In this document: positions 50,001 through 57,091 of the stretch, in pieces
Layout: the number at the start of each line of letters is the position of its first letter
Numbering within the stretch: the first letter of the stretch is position 1
Source of the DNA: CAZHTS01 sp964535315
Lineage (GTDB): Bacteria; Chloroflexota; Anaerolineae; Anaerolineales; Anaerolineaceae
Direction: 5' to 3'
Assembly: GCA_964535315.1 (NCBI GenBank)
Contig: CAZHTS010000005.1
Span: forward strand, 36,967-100,966
DNA: 64,000 nt
Position numbers and translations under genes: made by a program
The notes under the pieces: model-generated
Seen by the model: the letters and a program-made list of their open reading frames with translations, nothing else
Database searches by the model: none
What the model was told of the DNA's origin: nothing

Positions 50001-51348
50001 CCGCTTCAAGCTGGAAATCCTCAGCAGCCTGAACCTGGCCGAGGTCGAACTGGGATCCTGGCTGGCGCAGTTGGAACGCAGCGATTTGATCCGTCCTGAA
50101 GATGTCACCGACGCTGCCTACATCTTCCCCGATGCCCTGGTTCAAGAGGTGGCCTACGGCAACCTGCTGATGCAACGCCGCCAGGAATTCCACCGCCAGG
50201 TAGGCGAAATCCTGGAACGCATGTTTACCGCCCATGACAGCATTGAACAGGAATGCGAATTGCTCGCCTATCACTTTGGTAACAGCAACCATCTGGAAAA
50301 AGCGAACCTGTATCTCGAGATGGCCGGCAAGAAGGCCCGCAACGCATACGCGCTTAAGATCGCCCTGGAGCAATACACCCGGCTGTTCGAGGTCAAGAAA
50401 AAGCTAAACGATAGCCGTGGGCAGGCTATGGTACTCTACACGCTGGGCGTCATCGCCTACGAGATGGGCGACTACCCCACCGCCCGCCAATCGTTACAAA
50501 GCGCCATGCCGCTCTGGCAGACCTTGCAGGATAGCCCCAACGAGGGCTGGAGCATCATGTACCTGGGCATGATTGACCTCAAGCAGGGAAATTACGCCCT
50601 CTCCAGCCAACATCACCAACACGCGCTGGAACTGGCCCGCCAGCGCGGCGACACCTTGCAAGAAGGCATCCACCTCACCAACCTGGCGCGCGTCTCGATG
50701 CGCATGGGGAAATACGAACTTGCCCTCGAACAGTTCCAGCGATCCCAGGAACTCAAGGCTCAGGTAAAGGATCTCAAAGGCCTGGCATTCAGCCGTTTTT
50801 ACATCGGGTTGACGCGTATCTACCTCAGCCAATACGGGGAAGCCGAAGAAGAACTTCAACAGGCGTTGACGCAGTGGCAGGAACAGGTAAAAGACAAACG
50901 GGGCACCAGTTACTGTCTCTACGGACTTGGCCTGCTGGCGTTATACCGTGAAGAATATTCACTGGCGCGAGATTACTTCCAGAAGGCCCACGAAATCCAT
51001 GCCGCTCTGGTACTCAACGCCGAAATCATCGAGAGTCTCTCTTTCCTGGCCCAGGCCTATCTGGGGTTAGGCGAGTTAGAACAGGCATTAAAAACCTCGC
51101 AGGAAGCTCTCGCTCGCTTGAGCGAACAAAAGGACGTCGAGGAAGTACAGGTGATTTATTTCAATCATTACCGGGTACTGCTCGCCCATCAGGACCCGGC
51201 GGCCGAAAATCTGTTACAAAACGCCTACGATACCGTGCTCACCCAGGCCAACCATCTGCCCGATGCGCAAGACCGGCAGATTTATCTGGAGAAAGTAGAG
51301 GTGAACCGCCAAATCATTGCCATCGTACAGGGAAATACGGTCGAATAA
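47044..51348 (+). CDS. Zinc-ribbon, double class III cyclase, ATPase, TPR protein
   Basis: A soluble 1434-residue signalling protein. The N-terminus has a double zinc ribbon (CPYC ... CMGC ... CPAC ... CFHC). A cyclase-homology domain starts near residue 196 (FLFGDVSGFTPLSERL, then LLKFGGDALLGLF): both metal Asp and the Lys are kept, but NDAEQ replaces the usual NxxxR. A second starts near 447 (VMFANYVGMSDL, then QYAVGDRLVIFFG, GDDINMAARL): the first Asp and the Lys are lost, but Asn and Arg are kept. A STAND/AAA ATPase follows (SDSGLGKTRL near residue 689, FITLDDLHFADD) and then TPRs from about 1085 to the end. This order is the same as in mammalian soluble adenylyl cyclase. GGAGG precedes the ATG. 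Confidence 0.88.
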   Translation: MQCPYCQTMNPAQARFCMGCGQPLINAIVCPACHTLLPVNARYCFHCGALQVGSLAAPVYIGPQAVSLPVAPQQAPPPPVQAVTAPVQAVVPLPQPPVSAPAEVQNAETGPSGGSTPPGSRLPEPRPLAEMLSSLQRYLPQTLYEPLERRPTDKQLTLVRDHLSALLNTIKTYLPSPVILSPQPAGVPAGGMYRGVFLFGDVSGFTPLSERLKRMGQAGAERIADIINELFFDLVSVLHQHGGTLLKFGGDALLGLFPAETDEEMAQAALCAVQAALTMQAGMEKFAAIDAAGEISALRIKCGVSAGPYFAAHIGTKPDLGRGQNGLMAYVTTGHTVNDAEQAEGHANPGHVVITHSTYELIQDKIEVSPVEKEPPGEGFHRLISAPAFEGENTRLNIAEPPAGDTLAQITYLIQRIDLLAPYLADELIARIVTNPGDARITPDYRPVTVMFANYVGMSDLINALGNTHAEMITRHLNNYFVHMAEVVERYEGTLARMDQYAVGDRLVIFFGAPRAHEDDPARAVYTALEMQEAVRKNFSALQTPEGIFRFRQRIGINTGFLFAGNAGAPNLRQEYTLMGDDINMAARLMSKSGWQEIFISKKTQERVHQQFVLKDRGELKVKGKEILIQTYEVSAKRGLNAPPSPEDKEADNVAPLTGRDREFQTLQKCLQGLQNGRGQIITLISDSGLGKTRLLQETHQWLAARPEPGNIRWLECRALSFSEQVSYFLVIQMLRDVLNLKSDTSEDDVLFMLWEMGEQLLGKETAREAIPFLAHLLGLKLEGDWAKWVKDLDPKVRQKQTFWAARAFFSAVAQQQPIFITLDDLHFADDASLSLLIDLLEITTAAPIVFCFVFRPQREKGCWRLRDRAANTFPHRYTEISLQPLSAEHSQTVLTALLPGAAFTAQTLQEIFDKTAGNPFYLGEVVRSLKETGAVLKDQNGTYKVAANIDKIVVPDTLQSAIIARVDRLTEDARMALQMAAVIGRRFKLEILSSLNLAEVELGSWLAQLERSDLIRPEDVTDAAYIFPDALVQEVAYGNLLMQRRQEFHRQVGEILERMFTAHDSIEQECELLAYHFGNSNHLEKANLYLEMAGKKARNAYALKIALEQYTRLFEVKKKLNDSRGQAMVLYTLGVIAYEMGDYPTARQSLQSAMPLWQTLQDSPNEGWSIMYLGMIDLKQGNYALSSQHHQHALELARQRGDTLQEGIHLTNLARVSMRMGKYELALEQFQRSQELKAQVKDLKGLAFSRFYIGLTRIYLSQYGEAEEELQQALTQWQEQVKDKRGTSYCLYGLGLLALYREEYSLARDYFQKAHEIHAALVLNAEIIESLSFLAQAYLGLGELEQALKTSQEALARLSEQKDVEEVQVIYFNHYRVLLAHQDPAAENLLQNAYDTVLTQANHLPDAQDRQIYLEKVEVNRQIIAIVQGNTVE

Positions 51349-51367
51349 ACACACAGCATCAGATGTT

Positions 51368-51376
51368 TGCTATAAT
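51368..51376 (+). promoter_or_regulatory. Extended -10 promoter of the transporter-HAMP-ParA operon
   Basis: TGcTATAAT, a perfect extended -10, 20 bases past the stop of the cyclase gene. The leader to the ATG at 51463 would be about 80 bases long. It probably drives the six genes to 58378. Confidence 0.6.
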
Positions 51377-51462
51377 TAGGTATACCGGGTAGGGAGCCGG
51401 GGCGGGATCATTGAAACTATGACCCCATACACAGGTGTGTTTTATTGTTTTGAAAGATAACC

Positions 51463-52803
51463 ATGCAAAATTTCTTGGGTAAACTGTTTCGTTTTCGCCC
51501 AGACGAAACAGGGGTTGTGTTTACATTATCCCTGGTTCTGTTTGCGAACGCATTGGCACGGCAGGTTATCGGCATTGTAGCCATCAGCGGCCTGCTCAGC
51601 GAAGGTGGCGTCAACCAGGTCCTGCTGGTATGGTTTATCGATTACGCCATCATCCTGCTCACGGGCGGTTTGCAATCGCTGATTGTGGATCGTTTCAATC
51701 GCCTGTCTCTGATGAAATGGCTGACTGTGATAATGGCCGCAATTTTCGTGCTCACCCGGCTGCTTTTCACCCTCGATCTGCCGAACTGGTTTAACTACGG
51801 CCTGTTATACATCATTGCCGAACAACAATTCGTCTTCTTCCCTCTGGTCTTCTGGGTACTGGCAAACGACATCTACGACATGTCTGAAAGCAAGCGCCTG
51901 TTCCCGTTCATCTCAAGTTGGAATTTCATCGGCGTTATCGTAGGCACTGGCCTGTCGGCCCTCTTGCCCGTGATCCTCGAAAAGTTGTCTCTGCCGATCG
52001 AATCCGTTCTGTGGTTCAACGTCGTTCTCTATCTGGCCTGCTACGCAGGCCTTGCCATCGGGCTGCGTCATGCCCGTATCCGCAAAACTACCCAAAAATC
52101 CGAAACGGTGCGCGAGACGCTTACCGAAGGTTGGAATTTTCTCAAAGATGTCCCCTCCTTCCGTTATCTTATGATTGCCATCGCCATCCTGGCGGTGTGT
52201 GACACCATCATCGAATTTCGTTTCCTCGTGGTCTCCGATGCTGTGTTCACCACTCAGGATAGCTATCAACAGTTCTACAGTCTCTACCGCCTGTTTGTTA
52301 CCCTGGTTGCCTTCATCCTGCAAAGTACGCTCACCAGCCGCATCATCGAACGCTACAACATAAAGAACACCTTTCTGTTATTCCCGCTCTTCGTTATCGT
52401 TACGGCAATCAGCACGATCTTATTACCCGGCATTCAAACCGCGGTCTTTGCCATTGCAACCGTCAAACTGGCGCGCGATACGGTCGACGCGTCCTCACGC
52501 AAGACCTTCCAGTCTCTGGTACCGGAGGAGCGCCGCGGCCGGGTCAGCACCTTCATGGATAGTTATCTACCGGCCATTGGTACCATGACCGCCTGCCTGA
52601 TCACAGGCGCCATCGTTTTAATCGCTCAGGCAACCGCATTCAATAATTCTTATTACCTTTACCTGGGCATCACCGCTGTGGGGGGAATCATCTCCATCGG
52701 GGCAATTTTCAAAATGCGCACTGTATACGATAAGAGCCTGCTCAACTGGCGTCTGAAACGCCGCCAACGCGACAGCAGCGTGCTGAACAAACTAGAATTT
52801 TAA
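51463..52803 (+). CDS. Npt1/Npt2-like (ATP/ADP translocase-related) MFS transporter
   Basis: A 446-residue protein with about twelve hydrophobic segments. The stretch VFWVLANDIYDMSESKRLFP and the following ISSWNFIGVIVG are what I associate with the NTP/NDP exchange (TLC, Npt) family, whose best-known members import ATP in intracellular bacteria. Free-living relatives exist, often fused to or next to cyclic-nucleotide domains, and their substrates are not known. A charged loop (RHARIRKTTQKSETVRETLTEG, quoted in part) separates the halves. The Shine-Dalgarno is weak (AAAG). It follows a cyclase gene and is first in the HAMP/ParA operon. Confidence 0.65.
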   Translation: MQNFLGKLFRFRPDETGVVFTLSLVLFANALARQVIGIVAISGLLSEGGVNQVLLVWFIDYAIILLTGGLQSLIVDRFNRLSLMKWLTVIMAAIFVLTRLLFTLDLPNWFNYGLLYIIAEQQFVFFPLVFWVLANDIYDMSESKRLFPFISSWNFIGVIVGTGLSALLPVILEKLSLPIESVLWFNVVLYLACYAGLAIGLRHARIRKTTQKSETVRETLTEGWNFLKDVPSFRYLMIAIAILAVCDTIIEFRFLVVSDAVFTTQDSYQQFYSLYRLFVTLVAFILQSTLTSRIIERYNIKNTFLLFPLFVIVTAISTILLPGIQTAVFAIATVKLARDTVDASSRKTFQSLVPEERRGRVSTFMDSYLPAIGTMTACLITGAIVLIAQATAFNNSYYLYLGITAVGGIISIGAIFKMRTVYDKSLLNWRLKRRQRDSSVLNKLEF

Positions 52804-52814
52804 GGGAGTATCTC

Positions 52815-53879
52815 ATGTTGATGGAAAACACTCCAACCACGGCAGGCCGCTTTGTGAGTCTGCGTATCAAGGTGCTGGTCGGCTTTACCCTGATCTTCAG
52901 CCTGGTATTTGCGGCCGCCTTCTATTGGTTCTATACCTTTGCCGAGCAGGTAGCCATGACACGTATCCGCGAAGACCTGACCGCCACGTTGCAGGCCGCC
53001 GCAGATGGCAGCAATGGCGACCTGCTGCTAGATCTGGCCGCCAACGGCCAGCCCAACGCCGCAGGCTTTTCCGACGATGCCCGCTATACCGAACTGATAA
53101 ACTGGCTGGAAACAGTCCATAAGATCGAACCGCGCGCCTGGCCTTATTTATACATTCCCGGCCAGAAAGAGAAAGAAATCATCTATATCGTAGATCTATG
53201 GGCGCGTTACGACCCTAACCGGGCCACCAGGTTCCATGAAGAGTTCACCAGCAAAAAAGGCTTTCTCAGCAGCGGCTTGAAGGAACAAACGCTTAATACC
53301 ACCAACGGCGTTTTCAAAGATTACCAGGATGAGTGGGGGCGTTGGGTTTCGGCCTATACCCCGGTCAAAAACGCCAAAGGGGAACTGGTGGGCGGCATTG
53401 GCATCGATTTCCAGGCCGAATACGTCGATCAGGTGCGCCAGACAGTGATTAACAGCGTGTTGTATGCCTTCCTGCTTGCCTACGGCATCCTCTTCCTGCT
53501 GGTATTCGTGGCCGCCGGCGCACTCACCCGCCCGATCATCAAGTTGACCGCCGTTGCACAGCGTATCGGCGAGGGTGATTACAACCAGGATCTTTCCGGC
53601 CTTAATCGTGGTTACCTGCGCGACGAAATCAACAGCCTGATCCACGTATTCGACATCATGATCGACAAAGTTCACGAGCGTGAGCAAACGCTCCGTCACC
53701 AGGTCGAAGAACTGCGCATCGAGATCGACGAAGCCAAACGGCACGCTCAGGTGAGTGAAATTGTCGACACCGATTTCTTCCGTGATCTGCGTTCCAAGGC
53801 ACAATCCATGCGTTCCCGCTCGCGCAAACAAACTTCTTCTGACGACCCGGATCAATCCACCGACGAGCCCAACGAATAA
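52815..53879 (+). CDS. Membrane sensor with Cache-like domain, HAMP and short coiled-coil tail
   Basis: A 354-residue transmembrane sensor. TM1 (IKVLVGFTLIFSLVFAAAF), an extracytoplasmic Cache-like domain (residues about 45-210, with YPDEWGRWVSAYTPV-type strands, reading YQDEWGRWVSAYTPV) and TM2 (ALLLAYGILFLLVFVAAGAL-like) precede a HAMP domain (LTRPIIKLTAVAQRIGEGDY). Then comes a coiled coil with the signature IEIDEAKRHAQ ... EIVDTDFFRDLRSKA and a basic Ser-rich end. There is no kinase, cyclase, GGDEF or MCP domain. The same signature ends the HAMP protein at 57092-58378. GGGAG precedes the ATG. Output must therefore go through a protein partner; the adjacent ParA-like ATPases are candidates. 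Confidence 0.85.
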   Translation: MLMENTPTTAGRFVSLRIKVLVGFTLIFSLVFAAAFYWFYTFAEQVAMTRIREDLTATLQAAADGSNGDLLLDLAANGQPNAAGFSDDARYTELINWLETVHKIEPRAWPYLYIPGQKEKEIIYIVDLWARYDPNRATRFHEEFTSKKGFLSSGLKEQTLNTTNGVFKDYQDEWGRWVSAYTPVKNAKGELVGGIGIDFQAEYVDQVRQTVINSVLYAFLLAYGILFLLVFVAAGALTRPIIKLTAVAQRIGEGDYNQDLSGLNRGYLRDEINSLIHVFDIMIDKVHEREQTLRHQVEELRIEIDEAKRHAQVSEIVDTDFFRDLRSKAQSMRSRSRKQTSSDDPDQSTDEPNE

Positions 53880-53903
53880 CGCGCAATCGATTAGAGGTAG
53901 TCT

Positions 53904-55277
53904 TTGAGAACGCATATCGACCCGAACCTGCCGGTTGTTGCAGTTTATAACAACCTGGAGACCTTTTACAATTTTCTCCGGCGCGCCAACGACCCCGCCG
54001 TACTCGAGCAACGGCGTTATCATGGCGACCGGGGTATCTTCTGGTTGGGTAGCGAAAAGCTCTTGTTCGCCTCTACGGCAATACCGCAGGTTGAGAACAT
54101 CTGTCGACGCTGGGGCTATACAGGCACCCGTGTTCTATCACCAGAACGTCCTACCTATTACCTCAGTCAGGATATCGCTCGCGAAGAAGAATTGCTGCAA
54201 CAGATCGTCCGCTACGCCGGCTCAAAACGTACGATACAGCTCATTCCCTATGCCACCACCCGGCAATTCCTGGAACTGGCCGAGATACTATGTCAGCGGT
54301 GCGGCTTAACCGTCTTACTCCCCGAAAGTCCGTCAAACGAGCAAATCTGGCTGCGAGATTACATCGATACCAAAACCGGCTTCCACGATCTCGTTTCACA
54401 TTGGCTGGTGGAAGAACCGCTCAAACACGAAGTCAGTCTGCCTTTCCGCATCGTCTGCCGTAACACGGAAATCACCGCCGCGGCCGTGCACTGGTTTAAC
54501 CGCAACGGCCGCTCCTGTGTCATTAAAATGGACGGCGGCGAGAGCGGGCTGGGGCACATGATCATGAAAGCCAGTCAGAATGGCCGCAGTAACGCCACCA
54601 TCTTGCACGAATTGCAGCAGAATCCGTTTGCCCACGATGACCTGATCCTGGTAGAAGAATACATCCATTCCAGCGAGCAGCTTTCCCCATCGCTGGAGTT
54701 TTTTGTCCCCCCGCACGGGCAGGGCGAACCGTACGCCACCTATCTTTCCAATCAAATCTTTCGCAATTTTGGCAACTTTGCCGGCGCATTAATCAGTCGT
54801 GAACTATCTCAGGCATCCTGGTATCCTGCTCTGGCCGAAAGCGGTCAATGTATCGCCAATCATCTGCAAAAAATGGGATACGTTGGCCACTTCGATCTTG
54901 ATACAATCGTAGACGATCACGAAAACCTGTATTTGCTCGAGGTCAACGCCCGCCGTACCGGCGGCACCTACGTGCATGAATTCGCCCGGCATACCTTTGG
55001 CGAAGACTATCTCGACCGCACCGCCCTGTTAAGCAGCAAGATCCCGGCCGGCAAAGTGCAAAGCGCCGAAGAATTGTTTGACAGCCTGACCGATCTGTTG
55101 TATCCGATGGCAGGGCAAAACTACGGCGTAGTAATTACCACCACCTCAGCATTAAAAATCCAGGAGTTTGGGTGTATTTTAATCGCCCCCACATTACAAG
55201 AAACCCTGGAATTGAAAGAAATGCTGCTGGCACGTCTGTACCCCCACCAAGAACGACTTCAGGAGCAAGGCCAATGA
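53904..55277 (+). CDS. ATP-grasp ligase with pre-ATP-grasp domain (PGM1-like)
   Basis: A 457-residue ATP-dependent carboxylate-amine ligase-like enzyme. Residues 1-180 resemble a pre-ATP-grasp domain; the ATP-grasp fold follows with CVIKMDGGESGLGHMI (nucleotide-binding Lys and Gly-rich loop), LILVEEYIHSSEQLSPS, and the Mg-binding tail FDLDTIVDD ... LLEVNARRTGGTYVHEF. The NARRTGGTYVHEF end is what I associate with the peptide ligase PGM1 group. The substrate is unknown. The start is TTG 53904, preceded by TTAGAGGT. The gene overlaps the ParA-like gene by 4 bases (ATGA), so it belongs firmly to this operon. Confidence 0.78.
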   Translation: MRTHIDPNLPVVAVYNNLETFYNFLRRANDPAVLEQRRYHGDRGIFWLGSEKLLFASTAIPQVENICRRWGYTGTRVLSPERPTYYLSQDIAREEELLQQIVRYAGSKRTIQLIPYATTRQFLELAEILCQRCGLTVLLPESPSNEQIWLRDYIDTKTGFHDLVSHWLVEEPLKHEVSLPFRIVCRNTEITAAAVHWFNRNGRSCVIKMDGGESGLGHMIMKASQNGRSNATILHELQQNPFAHDDLILVEEYIHSSEQLSPSLEFFVPPHGQGEPYATYLSNQIFRNFGNFAGALISRELSQASWYPALAESGQCIANHLQKMGYVGHFDLDTIVDDHENLYLLEVNARRTGGTYVHEFARHTFGEDYLDRTALLSSKIPAGKVQSAEELFDSLTDLLYPMAGQNYGVVITTTSALKIQEFGCILIAPTLQETLELKEMLLARLYPHQERLQEQGQ

Positions 55278-56014
55278 CCCAGATCATTTCCATTCACTCC
55301 TTCCGGCGCGGGGTGGGCAAAACCCACCTGGCCGCCAATCTAACCGTACTGTTTGCCCAGCAAGGCCTGCGATGTGGCTTGATTGATGCGGCGCTGTTTT
55401 CGCCCGGTCTGCATATTCTCTTGAATCAGGGCAAAATCAACCGTACGCTTAACGGCGCCTTAAAAGGAGAATATCCACTGGAACGGGCCGCGGTGGAAAT
55501 ACCGCTCAACCTGCCCGGACGGCTATTGTTAATCCCGGCCGACGCCAGTTCATTCTTTGAGCAGCCCACCCCTGTCTATAACATCGAATGGATAAACCAG
55601 AGCCTGGAACGTTTGGCGCGCCTCTACAGCCTGGATTATATCGTCATTGACAATCTGGCCGGCTTCGGCGAAAGCACGTTGGCCTCTCTGGCCATTGCCA
55701 ATACGGTTTTGATGGCGTTATGCCCTGAACCGCAAGATTTTCAAGGTACTTCGGTCATGGTAGACGTGGCGCAGCGCCTGGAAGTTTCCCGCATTTACCT
55801 GGCCGTCAACAAACTACCTGTCAGTTACAACGCCGCCGATGTTCACACCCAGGTCAGCCAGACCTACGGCACACCGGTCGCCGGCGTTTTGCCCTATTCG
55901 GATGAACTGGCCGGTATCGCCAGCCACGGCATCTTTTGCATGCAATACGCCCACACGCCATTAACCAAAGCCTTAAAAGAGATGGCGGATTGTCTTATCG
56001 CCTCGCACCAATAG
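55274..56014 (+). CDS. ParA/MinD-like P-loop ATPase (plus-strand copy)
   Basis: A 246-residue deviant Walker A ATPase. It begins MTQIISIHSFRRGVGKTHLAANL; the P-loop GVGKTH is intact but the signature lysine of KGGxGKT is Arg. Asp of switch I lies in GLIDAALFSPGLHILL and the switch II-like LDYIVIDNLAGFGEST follows. LPYSDELAGIASHGIFCMQYA near the C-terminus matches its two paralogues (59873-60652 and 58386-59147), quoted in part. ParA and MinD proteins dimerise on ATP and bind DNA, membrane or partners. It starts inside the last codons of the ATP-grasp gene, with AGGAG upstream. Its partners are probably the HAMP sensors on either side. Confidence 0.9.
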   Translation: MTQIISIHSFRRGVGKTHLAANLTVLFAQQGLRCGLIDAALFSPGLHILLNQGKINRTLNGALKGEYPLERAAVEIPLNLPGRLLLIPADASSFFEQPTPVYNIEWINQSLERLARLYSLDYIVIDNLAGFGESTLASLAIANTVLMALCPEPQDFQGTSVMVDVAQRLEVSRIYLAVNKLPVSYNAADVHTQVSQTYGTPVAGVLPYSDELAGIASHGIFCMQYAHTPLTKALKEMADCLIASHQ

Positions 56015-56035
56015 ATCTTCTCCTGGAGCCGCCCC

Positions 56036-57055
56036 ATGAACCAGCGTATCGCTCTCTACCTGCAAGATAAACACGACCTGCATTATGAAATCGAAATGGC
56101 GCGCTATGCCGAAGATCGCGGTTTTAGCGAACTCTGGCAGGCCGACACCCGTCTGGCGCGCGACTGCATCGTCTTGATGAGCGCCTTTCTGACCGCCACC
56201 CAAAAACTGCGGGTAGGATCTGGCGTCCTGCCCATCTGGACGCGCAATCCGGCTGTAATTGCCGCCACCTGGAGCACCATGTGGGAATTGGGGGGGCTGG
56301 TTGAGGGACGCGGGCGGCCCATGCTCGGTCTGGGGGCCTGGTGGGAACCCATCGCCACCCGTGTCGGGGAAGAGCGGCGCAAACCGTTGAAAGCCATGCG
56401 TGAATATGTGGAATCCATCCGCCAGTTGTTCCAGATGCAAGAAGTGACTTATCAGGGCGAGTTTGTACACCTGGACCGCGTCTGCCTGGATGTCGCTTAC
56501 GGAGATATGCGCCCCCGCGATATCCCGATCTACATCGGCGCAACTGGCGACCAGATGCTGGAACTGGCCGGAGAAATCTGCGATGGCGTGGTGCTCAACT
56601 ACGTGGTCTCGGTCGATTACATCCGCCGGGCCGTATCGCTGGTCGAAAAAGGCGCACAGAAAGCCGGGCGCAGCTTGCAAGACATCGATCGCCCCGAATT
56701 GTTGGTCTGTTGTCTGTCAGATAAGGACCCCCAGGCCGCAGTACAGGAAGGCAAGAAACTGGTAGCCTATTATCTTGCCACCGAACCCCATATCATGAAA
56801 GCCAGTGGGGTGAACGAAGATTTATTACACAAAGTACAATCGCTGATGAGCTGGCCGGCCACCGAGGCCGATTATCTGCGCGCCAGCCAGGTGATCCCCG
56901 ATGAAGTCGTACGCAACCTGATGGCGGTAGGCACTTCTGATGAATGCCGCGCCAAAGTGCGCGAATACGTAGAGGCCGGCGTCACCTGCCCTATTCTCTA
57001 CCCAATGATGGATGATATTCGCCCGGTAATCGATGCTTTTGCAGATGGGTTTTGA
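56036..57055 (+). CDS. LLM class flavin/F420-dependent oxidoreductase
   Basis: A 339-residue TIM-barrel enzyme of the luciferase-like monooxygenase superfamily. The pattern IALYLQDKHDLHYEIEMARYAEDRGFSELW, quoted as IEMARYAEDRGFSELWQAD, is typical of F420-dependent methylene-tetrahydromethanopterin reductase-like proteins. TRNPAVIAATWSTMWEL and the RGRPMLGLGAWWEP loop match cofactor-binding strands, and PIYIGATGDQMLELAGEICD is the phosphate-binding part. Cofactor choice (FMN or F420) and substrate cannot be read from sequence. GGAG precedes the ATG, 22 bases after the ParA-like gene. Why an oxidoreductase sits in this operon is not clear. Confidence 0.88.
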   Translation: MNQRIALYLQDKHDLHYEIEMARYAEDRGFSELWQADTRLARDCIVLMSAFLTATQKLRVGSGVLPIWTRNPAVIAATWSTMWELGGLVEGRGRPMLGLGAWWEPIATRVGEERRKPLKAMREYVESIRQLFQMQEVTYQGEFVHLDRVCLDVAYGDMRPRDIPIYIGATGDQMLELAGEICDGVVLNYVVSVDYIRRAVSLVEKGAQKAGRSLQDIDRPELLVCCLSDKDPQAAVQEGKKLVAYYLATEPHIMKASGVNEDLLHKVQSLMSWPATEADYLRASQVIPDEVVRNLMAVGTSDECRAKVREYVEAGVTCPILYPMMDDIRPVIDAFADGF

Positions 57056-57091
57056 TCCATCCGAACATTCAAGTTCATTAAGGAAGCCAAT

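Noticed and set aside
53904..53906. An ATG start for the ATP-grasp gene further downstream
   Set aside because: TTG at 53904 has a TTAGAGGT ribosome-binding site at the right distance and starts the conserved part of the protein, so a downstream ATG is unnecessary.
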